Source: Anthostomella pinea
Taxonomy: Eukaryota > Ascomycota > Sordariomycetes > Xylariales > Xylariaceae
Assembly: GCA_963556695.1 (NCBI GenBank)
Contig: CAUWAG010000006.1
Location: forward strand, 3,534,001-3,598,000
Direction: 5' to 3'
Length of the DNA: 64,000 nucleotides
Part shown: piece after piece, positions 1 to 12,567 of the stretch
How the letters are laid out: each line of letters starts with the position of its first letter
Numbering within the stretch: the first letter of the stretch is position 1
Position numbers and translations under genes: made by a program
Notes under the pieces: model-generated
The model's input: the letters and a program-made list of their open reading frames with translations, nothing else
What the model was told of the DNA's origin: nothing
The model's database searches: none

Positions 1-2152
1 GAGCATACCTATTCATGCTGGTTCTTTGTTCATGTTGTTGTCTCGTCAACTCCCATCAAGCGACGCCGTTTTCATTTCGTATCCGCACATTCCCTTTGTC
101 GTCGGATCCCGTCTAGCGCTTCATTCTTTCGTAGTTTCAACACGTGTTCGTCGTATGTATCAATGTTTCCCGCCTGCCCCAAACGAGTTACTTCGCCTCG
201 GCTTGCTTGGCTCAAGAGTTAGATCCTCCGCCTCGCGTCCCGCATGGCCTTCCGGTCCCGCGGCCGGACCCCCGGTAGCTCTCGTGGCTGCTGCTCGAGT
301 CGCTCCCTGAGTGTCTGCGGTAGCACTCGTCGCCGTCTAAGTAAGACTGCCGCTGTTGGTGGTCTTGTTCCTGACCCTGATCCTCATCCTGATCTTGACG
401 TTGCTGGTGCCTAGAGAGCTTGAAACTGGCGGAATTGCCCTCGTTCATGATCTTTTGGGGTGTTAGTTGTATCGGTCTTAGTTGCTGCTGCTCTGTGCAT
501 CTGGGGACGCGGTGGGGAAAGAAGGGGTAGGGCGGACGAGGCATACCGTGCATAGTCTGCATCTGTCGCCAAACTGTGTGACTTTATTGTGGCAGTTGAC
601 GGCGCCCTGGTGATGCTGTCAGCATGTATGGCCCTTGAGAAAGAGGATGCTGCGTCGGAAGACTCACGTAGTAGTTTGCACAATAGCAATGCATCTTCGC
701 GATGGAATGAGACGTGATGTGATGAGTTGCGGCGACGAACAACGAAGCAGGAAGATTTGAATTCCAAGTAGGATGTTAGGTCAATGGGCAAGGCTAAGAG
801 GTTCTCTATAACATATACCAAGTTCTGGACTAATGACGACTAATGAGGTGATGGATGTGAGATCTTAAAGACGAGCACAGATGATGAGCATACACACCAC
901 ATGAGCCCTCCGGATCGAAACCGGGGGAAGGGGTCTTATATACCAAAAGCATGGTCTTCAGGCACACACCAATAGGTAAGCATGGACATAGATCTCGTAC
1001 CACACACTCCACCCCTACCTCTACTAGCTGCCCTTGCGTGTCCTTGATTGCTCTGTCTGACGCATGCAAGGGACATATGTGGACTGGTCGATGTGCGTAT
1101 GCATGTGAGAGACCGTATCGGCTAGACTTCTCAACGTACAGTAACTATTGCGTGTATCAAACAAGTTCGCTCGTCGGTCAATCGGATCGGCGCTTTATCC
1201 TGATCGTGGGGACCGAGTATGCATGTGCGGCAGGTAAAAATAGCATCAAGCGACGCAAACCAAGCCAGCAACCAACAAAACGCAAAAAGCACCGATGGTA
1301 CCTGACCCGATCCCACTACTCGTCAGGGCTGTCCTGTTTTCCAGCGAGCGAAATGCCGACCCGAGTCTTAAATCAAGAGTGGTGGTGTGAGCTTGTTTTT
1401 CCCGGCATTCCGGGAGGGCCGGTCAGAACGTTGTTTGGCTCGGCGAGGACCCTTGTTGAGGTCATAATCAGGTAAAGAGAGGGAGTCTGGACACCTGGTT
1501 TGGGTTTTGGGTTTCGGGGTCTTTTTGTTTAGAGTTTGGGTCCTACCCAGACTGGCCGAAGCTTGGGTAGGGAGTCGTCCGAGCCGGCCGATGGCGTAAC
1601 CGGTATCATAATGGCTTGGTCCGTTTGCCTGTCTACGGTACATATGGCCACACCTTAACAAGGTGGATGAGTGGGTATGTTTGTTTGTTTTGTTTGTTTT
1701 GTATTTAACGTGGGGGGTAGCTCCTCAGTAGTGCAAACCACGCCTCCCAGAGCCATTGCATCGCAAGGTTGTAGAGGTGTCAAATTAGATACATTCAGAT
1801 CCGCGCACGAGCCTATCCTCGCTGTAGCGGTACCAATCTGGAGTGTTCAGATGGTTTTAGTCAATACCCAAGCACGATTCCGTCAGAAAAACCTCCTATC
1901 TAGTGACAAAGCGACCCAGTGAACCTCAGTTCTCTGGTGTACATATCGTTCCAGTAGCCGTTCGATATATGTCGCATTGGTGGGTGGAGTAGGTGTTTGT
2001 TATCTGCTGGCGAGGGAAACCACAAGGGGGAAAACCTCGCAGGAGTGGGTATTGTGGAGACAAGCTGCTTGGCTACCGGGCTCTGCGATAAAATGGGGCC
2101 TCTCCACTGTCGTGTGCTGGTTATTGACTCGCACAAGCCGGGTCAGAAAGGG
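1..2152. other. Intergenic region without a supported gene
   Basis: I see no convincing protein-coding gene here. Frames are short and lack matching splice sites or recognisable motifs. The only hint is a minus-strand frame at 212-562 that ends in a region rich in Ser, Arg, Gln and Gly; it could be the low-complexity tail of a gene, but nothing upstream supports it. A short run of TGTTT/TTTTG units lies near 1678-1702. Confidence 0.5.
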
Positions 2153-2244
2153 GGCCATAGCAGGATTCGAACCCACTTGTTCTCGTCGCCCACCGCACAA
2201 ACGAGAACATAACCAGGCGCATTTGACCATTGCGCCATACGGCC
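2153..2244 (-). tRNA. tRNA-like locus, anticodon not assignable (possible pseudo-tRNA)
   Basis: On the minus strand a perfect 7-bp acceptor stem (GGCCGTA with TATGGCC, one G-U pair) encloses an A box (TGGCGCAATGG) with a GCGC/GCGC D stem and a good B box (GGTTCGAATCC) in a T arm. These are the Pol III signals of a tRNA gene. The middle is abnormal: instead of a standard anticodon arm there is a 9-bp hairpin (TGTTCTCGT/ACGAGAACA), and no 7-base anticodon loop can be placed at the right distance from both arms. It may be a class II tRNA with a damaged anticodon arm, an intron-bearing tRNA I cannot resolve, or a tRNA-derived repeat. Confidence 0.45.
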
Positions 2245-5200
2245 TGGATGAGTGGGTAGACAGACACATAATCACATGCAGTTATTACCCGTACTGGAAA
2301 ACATGGGACGAATCTCGCCTAGGACGCTGTGACAGGTCGTAATTCGAGCGTTTCGCGAGTGCCCAAACCTGTGGGAAGTTTGGCGTTGACCTCACACGCT
2401 CACCTCGCGGTCATTGCATTACAATGCTGCATCACCCTTCGACGTGTTTGTGTCTGTCAGACCAGGTCGCAAACTAGGCATGTCTGGAGTGTGTCGTGTC
2501 CGAGCCGAGACCTCCGCCCATGAGATGGTGATGCTATTCATGCGTCCGGGTCGCATTCGGGTCCCTCTCCTAGGCGACACTACTACACCATACATAGGGC
2601 AGACGGGGCAATGTGAACCGAGTTGGGAGTACGTACCCACAACACCATCTATCTACATTAACGTCGTTACAGTGTTAAAACAAGCGGTATAAAAACGGTC
2701 AGTTTCATACTTAATCTAAAAGGAGTAACAATAATTCTCGTGCGTTTTTTAATAACTGCTTATAACAAAGTGGAAAGAATATATGCGGCTTGATTTAAAT
2801 AAGCGGCGCAGAAGAATAAAAGGTGCTAAAAAGGAGCCGCCCAATCCTATCAAGCAGGAGATGCTCTAAATGTGAACCGCAAGCATACGGCAGGTATACG
2901 GCTCTTTGGTATTGTACGTCTAGATAAACTAGGGGAATTGTTGCAACTCCTTATAACTGGGTTACGGCGGTAAGGTATCTTCACTCAGGTATACAGTCAT
3001 CTACTCAGTCTTACATCACCGGTCAATCATCACTTACCCATCATTACGGACCAGTATCTCCAAGACGTACGTACGCCATGAGTGAGAGGGGCGGGCGGAT
3101 AAACAAATTGTCAGGAAGCATCCCGGGAACAAAGGGATCATACATGTACATATACATGGCCGCCGCGCCTAGATAGTACTGCACCTCTCTGCAGAACAAC
3201 ATACTATTTACCCCCCCCCCCTCCCTATGGTTGGCCTTGTGACACAAATAAGATGGTACGCATTATGGACGAGGTCTGGAACCTCGGACTGTTCTCGTGA
3301 GAGAGAGTCTACGGTATCGTTGACATGACAGGCGGGTACCGACGGCTATCTATCCCTCTCTTGTTCATCTGAAGGTGTGTGTCAGCGGACGCTGTGCTTG
3401 CTTGCCGCTTTTGATAGACCATCGGTACCTAGACATGCACGATGACGGTCAAGAAGGGCATCTCATAGATTCAACCAGTTCAAACAAATTCATCATCACA
3501 ATGTACGACAGTTTGGTCAGGTTCTCATCTCACCAATGTACCTGGGGTGTAGCGAATGACATAGGACGTTTTGCAGCCTCAGTCTAATAAACGGCATGCA
3601 AGGGGAACAAGGCACAGGCTGGCTGCCAATCGAAGCAATGGCAAAGACGTACTGACTACCTACTGTAGTCGGGTCCCCCAGGCGTTGAGCTCGCAAGCAC
3701 AATCAGCAAACCAGCAATGCAGTGCCATATCACATCGTCATCGATGAGCTGAAAGCCCCGGAGTCGACTCCAATAGAACCAACTCGGCTGTTACTCCCCT
3801 CGATGGAGGAGGTCATGATGAAATACATAGAACATCACCACTTACTAAGGGGGAGATTCGAATCGAGCACCAGGCGGCAGATGATTAAGAAGTAAAAGAG
3901 TTGAAGCCGTTGGATTGAGGTTGCAAGACATGACATGTTATATGGGGAGTAGACTTTCGACCGGCGCAGCCAAACTTTGGGACAGGACCGATTGCGGAGA
4001 AGTCTTGCTTGCTTGTTGGTCTCCACATACCTGTGTTCTCCTGTCAGTCTAGGGGTATGTTGGTGTAGTATGTTGTCGAGTTGCAAGACCGGCATTACAC
4101 TGTAGCAAGAAGCAATGAATGAATGTCTCTAAAAACAGGCACTGATAGCATGATCAAGCCGGCCTAATCGCTGTTCCCGTCGTGGCGCCCGGCATATGGA
4201 CTAAAGGCGGCACCAAACCGTCCGCGACGACGTCGCCATCAACGTGGCGGCCTCACGGCGGCACCTGGACCCCCTGATTGCCGAGCACTTATAATGAGGA
4301 CTGTCCGGATTCCGCTGCCTGAAAAGAGGTAAGGATACACAAGTACGAAGTACAATCCATACAGGCTAGAGAGAGCACAAAGGGGTCGGCCAATGGGCAT
4401 GGGCACAGAACGGTCCAGCTTACAAGAAGAGGTAGATGCAGCCAACTATGACACCCCGAATCTTCAACAGTCGAAGTCCTACCAGAGCTCCTTGTCCCTG
4501 CCAGATCTTATTAGCAAAACAGACAATGAGAAGCAGAACCCATCCAACCAGCAAGTCAATCATCCCCAAGAGGCTTCACGCTTTCTCGCTACTGCCCTAC
4601 CCCAAAGCGAGAACAAAGCAAATCAAGGCCCGTGTTGTGGCAGGGCTGCCCGCGGCTCTTGAGAGTCTTGCTGCTGATATTGCTTGACCAAGGTGAAAGT
4701 ATCCATGGCCGTACAAGCAAAGACGCGCCGCCGGACAGCTTAGAAGCCGCGCTCTGTCTCGAGCACGAGGTCGATTGGAGCTCCTACCGTAGTATGCGCA
4801 AGTGCCTGTTCAAGCCGCGTAGTTTACGTGAGAATGACTATGTATGTAGCAATCACTCTCCGTCTGATTTTCAAGTGAGCGGCTCCATATTGAAGCATCT
4901 GCGCGATTTGACGCCTAGATGCCACGCCCGTACCTGCTCAGCTTGGGTCCCCTGCGAATGCGGCCATGATATCACGGTATGGTGTTCCGATTCCAGGGAT
5001 TCATGGCCGCACGCAGAGGTTCGCCAGTGCGGGAGATCGAGACGCAAGGACAGGGCCGTCTGTGATGCCTTATGCATTCCCTCGAGGAAGAGGACTCAAC
5101 TTCATCGGCTGGCAGTGGTTTGCCATGCCGAACGAAGCCCGACTGACAACCCCCAGGTCCGTACACAGCCGTCGCACTCGGCGCTAACCCTTGGGCGATA

Positions 5201-5993
5201 CAAGCCACCTACCGCAACCAGTTACCAATGAACTGCGGATCGGGTGATTCACTACCAGACGAGACTGTCGAGACCGCTTTCATATATCCCAAACTCCCAA
5301 AATAACATAATCATATTTTCTCATCGTCATCACGAACGGACACGACATTCGAGCCGTTGGCTTTCCTTGGCCTGCCAATGCGCCGAAGCAAACTGTAGAC
5401 CGTAAGCAAGCTTTCTTAGTGAGCGTATCGCTTTGTAGTGAACGTGGCCTTGTCACGGCTGTATGGGACCTTAGTATACAGTATGCATCGGTCGAATGAC
5501 CGACGGTATCTTGGAGTCTTGGTTGGATTATCCGGTGTGACAGCGGCTGACGACCGATTATTAATCACCTTGTTTACGCGTAGAAGAGAGCCTGCAGTAC
5601 CTACTGTACGATGGATGTCGTCGCTCTTGTAGACCATATCACCGCATCGACCTCGTTCATCTAGAGAGCTAAGCTAATACGCTGCGGTAATGTTGTGGTG
5701 TAGCAGCAGATCCAGCTGCAAAATGCTTGCAAACTCGGGCGGTTCGAACATTATTATTCAGATAATCTTAGGTAGACATCCAAAATGAAGGGGGAGTGAG
5801 GGAAGAGAGGTGCGGGCGGCCGGGGGAGAAAAGTGGCAGTCGCGGGTACTTTTGACAGGTTCGAGACCTCGTTCCTGCAAAAAGTAGGTTCAATCGGCCG
5901 GGCTCCCAAACCACATCCGGCCCCGCCCGCGACAGAGGTCCCGGGAATTCAGGAGATCCTCAAAGGCAGAACAAATAGACAAAAATAATAGAC
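2245..5993. other. Intergenic region without a supported gene
   Basis: About 3.7 kb with no gene I can defend. A segment at roughly 2690-2960 is noticeably richer in A and T, with many TA steps, and could be an old transposon fragment. A run of 12 C residues lies at 3211-3222. A plus-strand frame at 4632-5231 is open for 199 codons but shows no domain, splice structure or plausible composition, so I do not call it. Confidence 0.45.
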
Positions 5994-6082
5994 TGGTCAC
6001 TACGAGGGTCGAACTCGCGACCTTGGCGTTATCCAGATATAGAATATTAGCACCACGCTCTAACCAACTGAGCTAAGCGACC
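5994..6082 (-). tRNA. tRNA-Ile (AAT) with a 15-base intron
   Basis: The minus strand folds as a standard tRNA. The acceptor stem is GGTCGCT with AGTGACC, followed by the discriminator A. The A box is TAGCTCAGTTGG and the B box AGTTCGACCCT. The anticodon loop reads CTAATA, then a 15-base intron (TTCTATATCTGGATA) in the usual position after base 37, then A and the 3' side of the anticodon stem (CGCCA). The anticodon AAT decodes isoleucine after A-to-I editing at the wobble position. Confidence 0.93.
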
Positions 6083-6209
6083 TGTTGATGCAAGTTTGGA
6101 GTTTTTGCGGCATTATAGAGTGCGCGGATCGTGCGGCTTGTGGAGGTGGTAGGGCTGGCTGGCTGTGTGGTCACAGTCAGTGGGGGCCGGGCAAACTCTC
6201 CGGAATAAT

Positions 6210-6470
6210 GAGTCACCCCCTCAACAATCCCTGAAATCGACATCCCATTCTCATCACCAGGGTACAGGGGCAAGGCTAGCACGGTGCACCGCTCGTTCAG
6301 CAAGCGAGGGATAGATTCAGTATAACGGGATAACCACTATATAATAAGCATCGGAGATGGCCTTTTGGATACTGCTTATACCAGGGTGTTTATCCGATCT
6401 GTACGTACCTAGCATTGGTATACTCTTCTTGATCAGAGGATGCCGGACGGAGACTTATGGGGGGTGACTG
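6210..6470. repeat. MITE-like element
   Basis: The right end (6448-6470) reads inwards as CAGTCACCCCCCATAAGTCT and is followed by TA. This is almost the same terminal sequence as the element ending at 63013. The left end near 6210 carries only the outer part of the repeat (AGTCACCCCC). The inside holds a single ATAAGCA. It therefore looks like a diverged member of the small TA-inserting family also seen at 42292, 62150 and 62891. The left boundary is approximate. Confidence 0.45.
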
Positions 6471-7011
6471 TATCATTCAAGCAATCGAGATGAGGAAGGT
6501 AGGCATGCTTTCACGGTCCTCGGAGCTGGTAACATTTCCTACAAGTCTAGACACGCCCGCACTCCATAGCTTCAAATGCCCTGCTACCCCTTTCGCCTCT
6601 TGTTCTGCGGCGCGACTACCTGCCTCACAGCCCCGAAGACGTCTATCCAGTGTGGACTCGATTCGAGACTGCTGTCTCTCCCGCGAGTACCACCACGTCT
6701 GCGGGAATGCCTACCGATCTAGGTAGGAGCTCGATGAATGCAGGGTCATTCCTCGCTATTGAGGATGGATAGGCATTCTTCCCCAAAAACATGGCGCTAA
6801 AACGCGATTTCGAAAGTGAAACTAGGGGCGAGACTGATGACACAATGCCCGCCCCGGTGCAGTGATCGCATGCTTCAGGTATCCAGCATCCTCTGGTCCT
6901 ACAAGGAACTTATATCGATGACCAGAGCGGCCGCTGTCGCCGTCAAGAGACGACGGAAATCGGGAAGGTCGCATTCTACTCCACTTTACGAGAGGTACGG
7001 CCAAGTGCTAC
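6471..7011. other. Short intergenic region, 3' flank of ROM2
   Basis: No gene is seen. Much of this stretch is probably the 3' untranslated region of the minus-strand ROM2 gene, whose stop codon is at 7012-7014. Confidence 0.4.
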
Positions 7012-10000
7012 TCATTGCCCCATTATCTCGGACTTCCTATTATTCTTCCAGAAATCGATGGCGGCAACGATATCTTGGCCGTTTTCGTCCTCGTATGCAA
7101 ATAGGATCTACGCAACATTAGTACCACTAAAACCTGTGGTTTTCCATTGGTGGTGTGAACTTACCTCGTGCGTGCTGCTGTGCAACATCCTGATGTTCTT
7201 GTGGGGAACAATGTGAATAGCACCGTTCTCGATGTTTCTGAGCTCGACGAAGTTTGGCTCAAACGCCAAGATCCAGGGGTACGAGAGGGCAAAACTCTGT
7301 GGCGTACCCTCCCAATCGATGCGCCATTCTGGTCTTGCTCTCCAGCCGTTTCTATTGACAAAGAACGAGAAGTCGGTGTAGTTGAGGAGGAATTCGCCGT
7401 TGAGACGTTCAATGTGTACCGGCTTGACGCCCTCCTTCCTCGCAACAAAGTCCAGCGACGTGTCGGCCTGGTCCAGCAATGATTGTGTTTCTAGCGTTTC
7501 TAGCGAGACGACTTCGAAGCCTCTAGCACAAGCCACGCAAAGTTTACTCTTGAGGAAGTGGACAGACGAGGATTCGGTCGGGATGTAGAACTCCTTAAAC
7601 GCCTTGAGCTCATCCTGGCCTGCATTGAACATCTTGCCGAATCCCTTCTGTTTCTTGCCCTTACTCATGGAGTCATTGGGCTCGTAAACCTTGATCGTGG
7701 TCGAAAGCGCGCTCGATTTGACGCAACACACCAAGTGCCTCCCTAGGCAGATACCCGTCTTGAAGAAGTTGCAGTTGCTTTGAATCTTCTTAGGACGTTT
7801 CGACATAGCGGGCTCGTTCGGGTCCAGGGCTGCTATCGGGTATGACTGGAGAGACTTGTTGGAAAGGACAAGCAAGAGACCATATTCTTCCAATACGTCA
7901 ACCTGTGTCACATGCTGTGCCTCAATGACACGCTTCGGTGGCTGGTCCTTGGCCTTCCGGTCCGAAACGTATATACCATGATCGGTTGCATATATGAGTT
8001 TCCGACCACCATCTATGACATGTTAGTGCTGGGACCATTACAAACGGGACATGTGGTCCATACCAAAGGGTGTCACGGCGTTCACCAAGTTGCCGGTTTG
8101 GAAGAAATTTGAGGACACATTGCTGATGGTGAAGAAATCAGCTCTGGATCGAAGACGATTTTGAGCGGCATCGATGAATTCGAGCCACTTCTTCCTAGCC
8201 GTCTGATTTGAAGCATATAGCACCTGTTCGTAGTAGTTCTTGCCCAGGTGCCGGAAAGTAATCGGCCAACCTTCGGCTGTCTTTTTGTCCGAATTATTAC
8301 CGCGGAACGGCAGGTTTGAAGAAGCACGTTTCACCCCTGTCTGAGGAATGACTTCGTCCATTTCTTTGATGGACAGTAACTCCAAGGGTATCGGCTGAGA
8401 GACGGCAAGTTAGTATATAGCGAGATGAGTTCGGAAAATCGACACGACTTACCCTTCTGTATGCCTTCACCTCCTCTCCCTTGCCGGCTTGTTTAATCCG
8501 CACGAGTAGTACAGCATGATCGAACAAGAAAGCCGTAATGTCGTTAGGATCTGTAGGAGTCTTTTTGAACTGAGTTTTGAAGACGAGCTCTCTCCCATCT
8601 TCCGTGAGCTTGAGGTCCACGCGATCGGCAGGACGGAACCGTAGCTGCTCGTGCAGGCGACGTAGGTTGAAACGGTTCTCGGCTTTTCCAGATTCGGCAT
8701 TGACCCTGCTCAGGAGGTCGCGAATCATGACGAGCACCTTCGGAATGTCTTCCTTGTCCGGGTTACCGTCCTCAGTGTATTTCAGCACGTTCTCCAAAAG
8801 CAAAGGATAACGCGCCAATCTTGTCGTAGGTTTGGTCAGATAACCGTTCAACTCAAGCTTCCTTGACTCTTTCCTTCGCTCGATCTCATCCACAAATTTG
8901 GAGAAGTATGCATTGCTCGACCGCTCGTTCTCAAACTCGAATTTGGCCTCCAGCTGCTTGGATCCATATAATATGAACGGCTCGAACTGCGGCACAATCT
9001 CCAGGAAAATGTCACCGATATTCCGCACAACAGGATGCCTCTGTTGCCTCTCGGTCAACGCCTTGGCAAACCTAGCACTGACCGAATGGATGCTGGGGTG
9101 GTCGATGATGTTGCTGAATATATTCTGGACAACCCGATCTCTCCGGGGAGCAGGAATAGGCGAACCCTTCGACCGCAGGGGCAAGATCCAGAAATCTCGG
9201 AGGTACTCCAGATCCTTCACAAAGTCCCTCTCGGTGTAGCAGATCTCAGAGACTACCTCTTGCTTCTTCTTCTCCTTCTCACTGACACTCTCGGCAATCT
9301 CCTTGGGAACTGTGTTGATCCAGAGTTTCTGCTCATCCGTCTGATCGACATCGTCGTTCATAATCGCGTCTTGGTCTTTCCTCAGACCCACCTGCGGTTT
9401 GAGGTTCAAGCGCGATACCTGCTCCAGTCTACGAGGGCAAGCTATAGAATAGCAGAGCTGGTCCCTGGTGCAAGTTGGCGAGTAGCATTCGGACAGCAGC
9501 ACGAAGACACCATTGACGGGAGTTTTATCTTCCGGCTCATCCATAAGCGTCTCCCTGAACTGATACATCTCGGCCGTCGAATCTCGCAAGCGGTGTTCGT
9601 AGGTGACATCGTGAAAGAACTTCTGGGCGTCGAGCGCGCGACCCAGCAGCAGGGCCAGGTTCCTGTCAGTTGTTCTGATGATGTACGAAAGAACGTCAAC
9701 AGCTTCAGAACCACTGAATGCATTTTTGTACGTCAACTCGTTCTTCGTCCGTTCGCCGGTAATGATCTTCTGTCGGAAACACTCGGCGACCCGGGAGAGA
9801 AGGGCGGGGTAAACTAGAGGCGCTCGTATCTTGGCGGTAGGGGGACGGTCACCGTCGATAGATTTTGCTGATATCGAAGGTCGGTGCACCAGCTGCTGTC
9901 GTGCCTGCTCAGAGGTCTCCGGCACAATGGTACTAGCCATTGACATGGTACGGCTGTGATCCCCGGCTGCAGTCGATGATGCCATGCTCATTGTCCTTGT

Positions 10001-10882
10001 CGCGCTACCTGGCGCGTGGTTGTACCCGTTATACCCAGGGAGTCCATTCCCATTCATTGTTGGTGTCTCGTTCGAGGGAGCCCTGTTTCGGTTAGGGATG
10101 ATACGACCGCTCATTGTCTGGTGGGCGTCGCGTTCCGGCTGGTAGCCAGTCATGGACATGGAGCGGTCGTCATGACGTTCGGGCACTACCCGACCCTGAG
10201 CCGTAGTTCTGGCCATGGAAGTGTTGGTTGGTGTATGGCGAAAAGCGTTGGGAGACCCCTGATATGAAGCAGAGGGCGGCTGATAGATCGGTTGCCTCGG
10301 TATGCTGGCGAGAGATTGCGAGCGGTAAGGGTCGTCGCGGAGTGCAGCTCCGGATCCGGGCTGTGGACCTGAATTAAACCTTGGAGCTGGGTTTCGTGGA
10401 GGGTATCCTTGCGGTGGTGGTCCTCTAGAATCCAAACGAGGCGGCGCTTGTTGCGGAGCACCTTGCGGAGGGCCAGGATATGGTCTTCGGTCAGGACCCG
10501 GAGACGGTCTCGCATAGGGATCTCGTTGCTGAGGAGGATATCCCCCAGACGGGTTCCGTTGGTTTTGGTAGTAGCCATTGGCTATGCTCGTGTCCATCGT
10601 TCGGGTTCGGGCGGCTGGCGGCTCTTCGTATCCTCCAGCCCGCTGAGGCCGAGGAGGAGGTCGCCTTTGTATCTCGGGCGGGATGCTAGACATGCTAGAC
10701 ATGGCTTGTGTCCTTCCATCCTGCGAAGGTGTCATACTCGGAGACGAAGACGTCATGGTCCCTGCGCGGCCGGGAGGCGGGTTGGAGCCGAAGATGTTTG
10801 AGAAGGCGGCATCTCGCTGGTTGTTGGACGACGGACCGTATCGGGGCTGACCGTACCGTTGGTCGTACTGGTAATCGGCCAT
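7012..10882 (-). CDS. ROM2: Rho1 guanine nucleotide exchange factor, Rom2 type
   Basis: Activates the small GTPase Rho1 in the cell-wall integrity pathway by exchanging GDP for GTP at the cell cortex. Four exons (10882-8453, 8394-8064, 8012-7165, 7107-7012) join in frame to give 1234 residues. The introns have GTAAGT or GTATGG donors. Residues 1-350 are Pro/Ser/Gln-rich and disordered. They are followed by a DEP domain (about 357-442), a DH/RhoGEF domain (about 540-730; NGYLTKPTTRLARYPLLLEN is the conserved helix), a PH region (about 755-890) and a CNH domain (about 930-1215; GGRKLIYATDHGIYVSD). This is the full Rom1/Rom2 domain order and a normal length. The last exon encodes only 31 residues. 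An intron in the 5' leader is likely: donor at 11079, acceptor TAG at 10892-10894, just before the start codon. Rom2 rather than Tus1 is an inference. Confidence 0.95.
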
Positions 10883-12567
10883 GTTGTCGTCCTAGACGAA
10901 AGGGATACGGATGTCAGCGGTACCCTCAAAGGCGACTTGGCGTAGCCCTCGGCATCATATCCATATCGGCGTTGCCAGCATCCAGTTGCACACGGGCACT
11001 CCATGCTCACACAAGATGCCGTTGAACGGCGCACGACCAGGAGAGATTATGTTAGAGGCAGAGGCGACTGATGACTTACTCGTGCAGAGCCTAGGCGGCC
11101 GCAAGCCTAGACCTCTGAGAGACCAGGTCGTCAACAGAGGATGGTGGCGATGTCGGTTGGTGTCGACACTGACGACGGATTGACCGTCGTGGTCGACCGC
11201 CGGAATTGTGCGAGCGGTATTGATGCTCTCCCTCGGCCTCCTGTGCTTCCTGTCCCCCCAGGATATCCTAGCCTGGATGGCTGCTCCCGCGGGTTCGAGG
11301 GTGGGAATCGATGTCGCGAGTAACGTCGAATAGAGGCTGAAGCGAAGAGCCGCGGGCGGTGCAATGATGAGAAGCGTCGTGGAGAGTCGTGGAGATCGGG
11401 TCGGTAGCGGTTGGTTGGAGGTTGGAGGTTGGACTGGAAGGACCTGAAAGTCAACTGTCGATATGATCAGTCGGTGCAGACAAGCCTAGCGTAATAATTC
11501 GTAAGGTGATCAATGCCCGTGATCAGAGAAGCAAGCCTAAGGACCATTGGCTGGAAGGGACGGTGGCCAGACGCCCAACAGCCAGAACAAGTGCCAGGGC
11601 AGACCTGCCGACGGGATTGCAGTCAGCAGAGGGAGCTCGGCCTGTTGCCGGGTCCGATTGGATATGTCCACTGTGGGGTTTCTATAGGTCCAGTGTGCCG
11701 CCACTGCATACTCACTCTGTAGTGGCGGTGCAATAACTACAATAACTACAACAACTACAACATTGAACGACTACATGTAGCTATCTTATCTTAATAGCAG
11801 TGACTGTCGGGGTGAAGGCCCGATGACTGATTGTTCTCATCCACACAATGTGACTCTTGCGGGCACAATATTCCGACCCTCCTGCAACTTGCAAGGGCCT
11901 TTTCACCAGTGATTGGGCTTATGAGTCCAGTCCTTCGTTCACCTCAGGGCTCATATTCTATATATGATCAGTAGTACTTGGGCTTTCGCGGATCTATATC
12001 CATAACACCATGATCAAATGCCGATTTTCAACTTCTTCCCTTTTGTGTCTCAAGCATACTTCGCGAAGTCACCTCCTATAAGTCAGATCAAGTCGTTATG
12101 AATTCAGGGGTTGCGTTTGTAGAGAGCTGAAGAGTGTTGTATAATCTATTCATCTTAAGGCATATTCATTATCATGGAACGTTTTTGAGTTCATTGGATA
12201 GGGATTCCTGGCTTCCTCTGTGTGGTCTTGATTGCTTTCTCTCACCCATGGATTTGTCCATATTGGTATGAAAGGGGAAGATGACTGACACGAACACACC
12301 CGACCCGACGGCGCCAGTGATGCCAAAAACGCCGACGAAAAGCCCACTTACATAATATCAGCGTCACGTGCCCTACCACCCCCGTTGCTCTGATGCAAGG
12401 CAGCTTCAACCATGCGAACCATTCGCCAGCACTCGCCGCCAAAGCTTCAGTAGTGAATCAATCCCACGATCAACCAAACCGTGGTATCCGCCCACCCGCC
12501 CGCTCAACACGACCTCCCTCGAATCTCTTCCGTGCCGTCCATCTCGCATAGAGAAGAAGTCTTCAAG
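10883..12567. other. Intergenic region between ROM2 and VMA3
   Basis: These two genes are divergent, so both promoters lie here. The ROM2 side holds a probable leader intron at 10892-11079. An ACTACA-type microsatellite lies at about 11731-11760. A CACGTG box, a common bHLH binding site, occurs at 12364-12369 about 200 bases upstream of the VMA3 start. No further gene is seen. Confidence 0.5.

Noticed and set aside
951..1475. A 174-codon plus-strand frame
   Set aside because: Its composition is irregular, no motif is seen, and it overlaps several other random frames of similar quality.
4632..5231. A 199-codon frame in the gene-poor left part
   Set aside because: It has no domain, signal or splice support, and its Cys/Arg/His-rich composition is typical of random frames in GC-rich DNA.
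9035..9817. A 260-codon open frame on the plus strand
   Set aside because: It lies entirely antisense to the ROM2 coding exon, and its composition reflects codon bias on the other strand.
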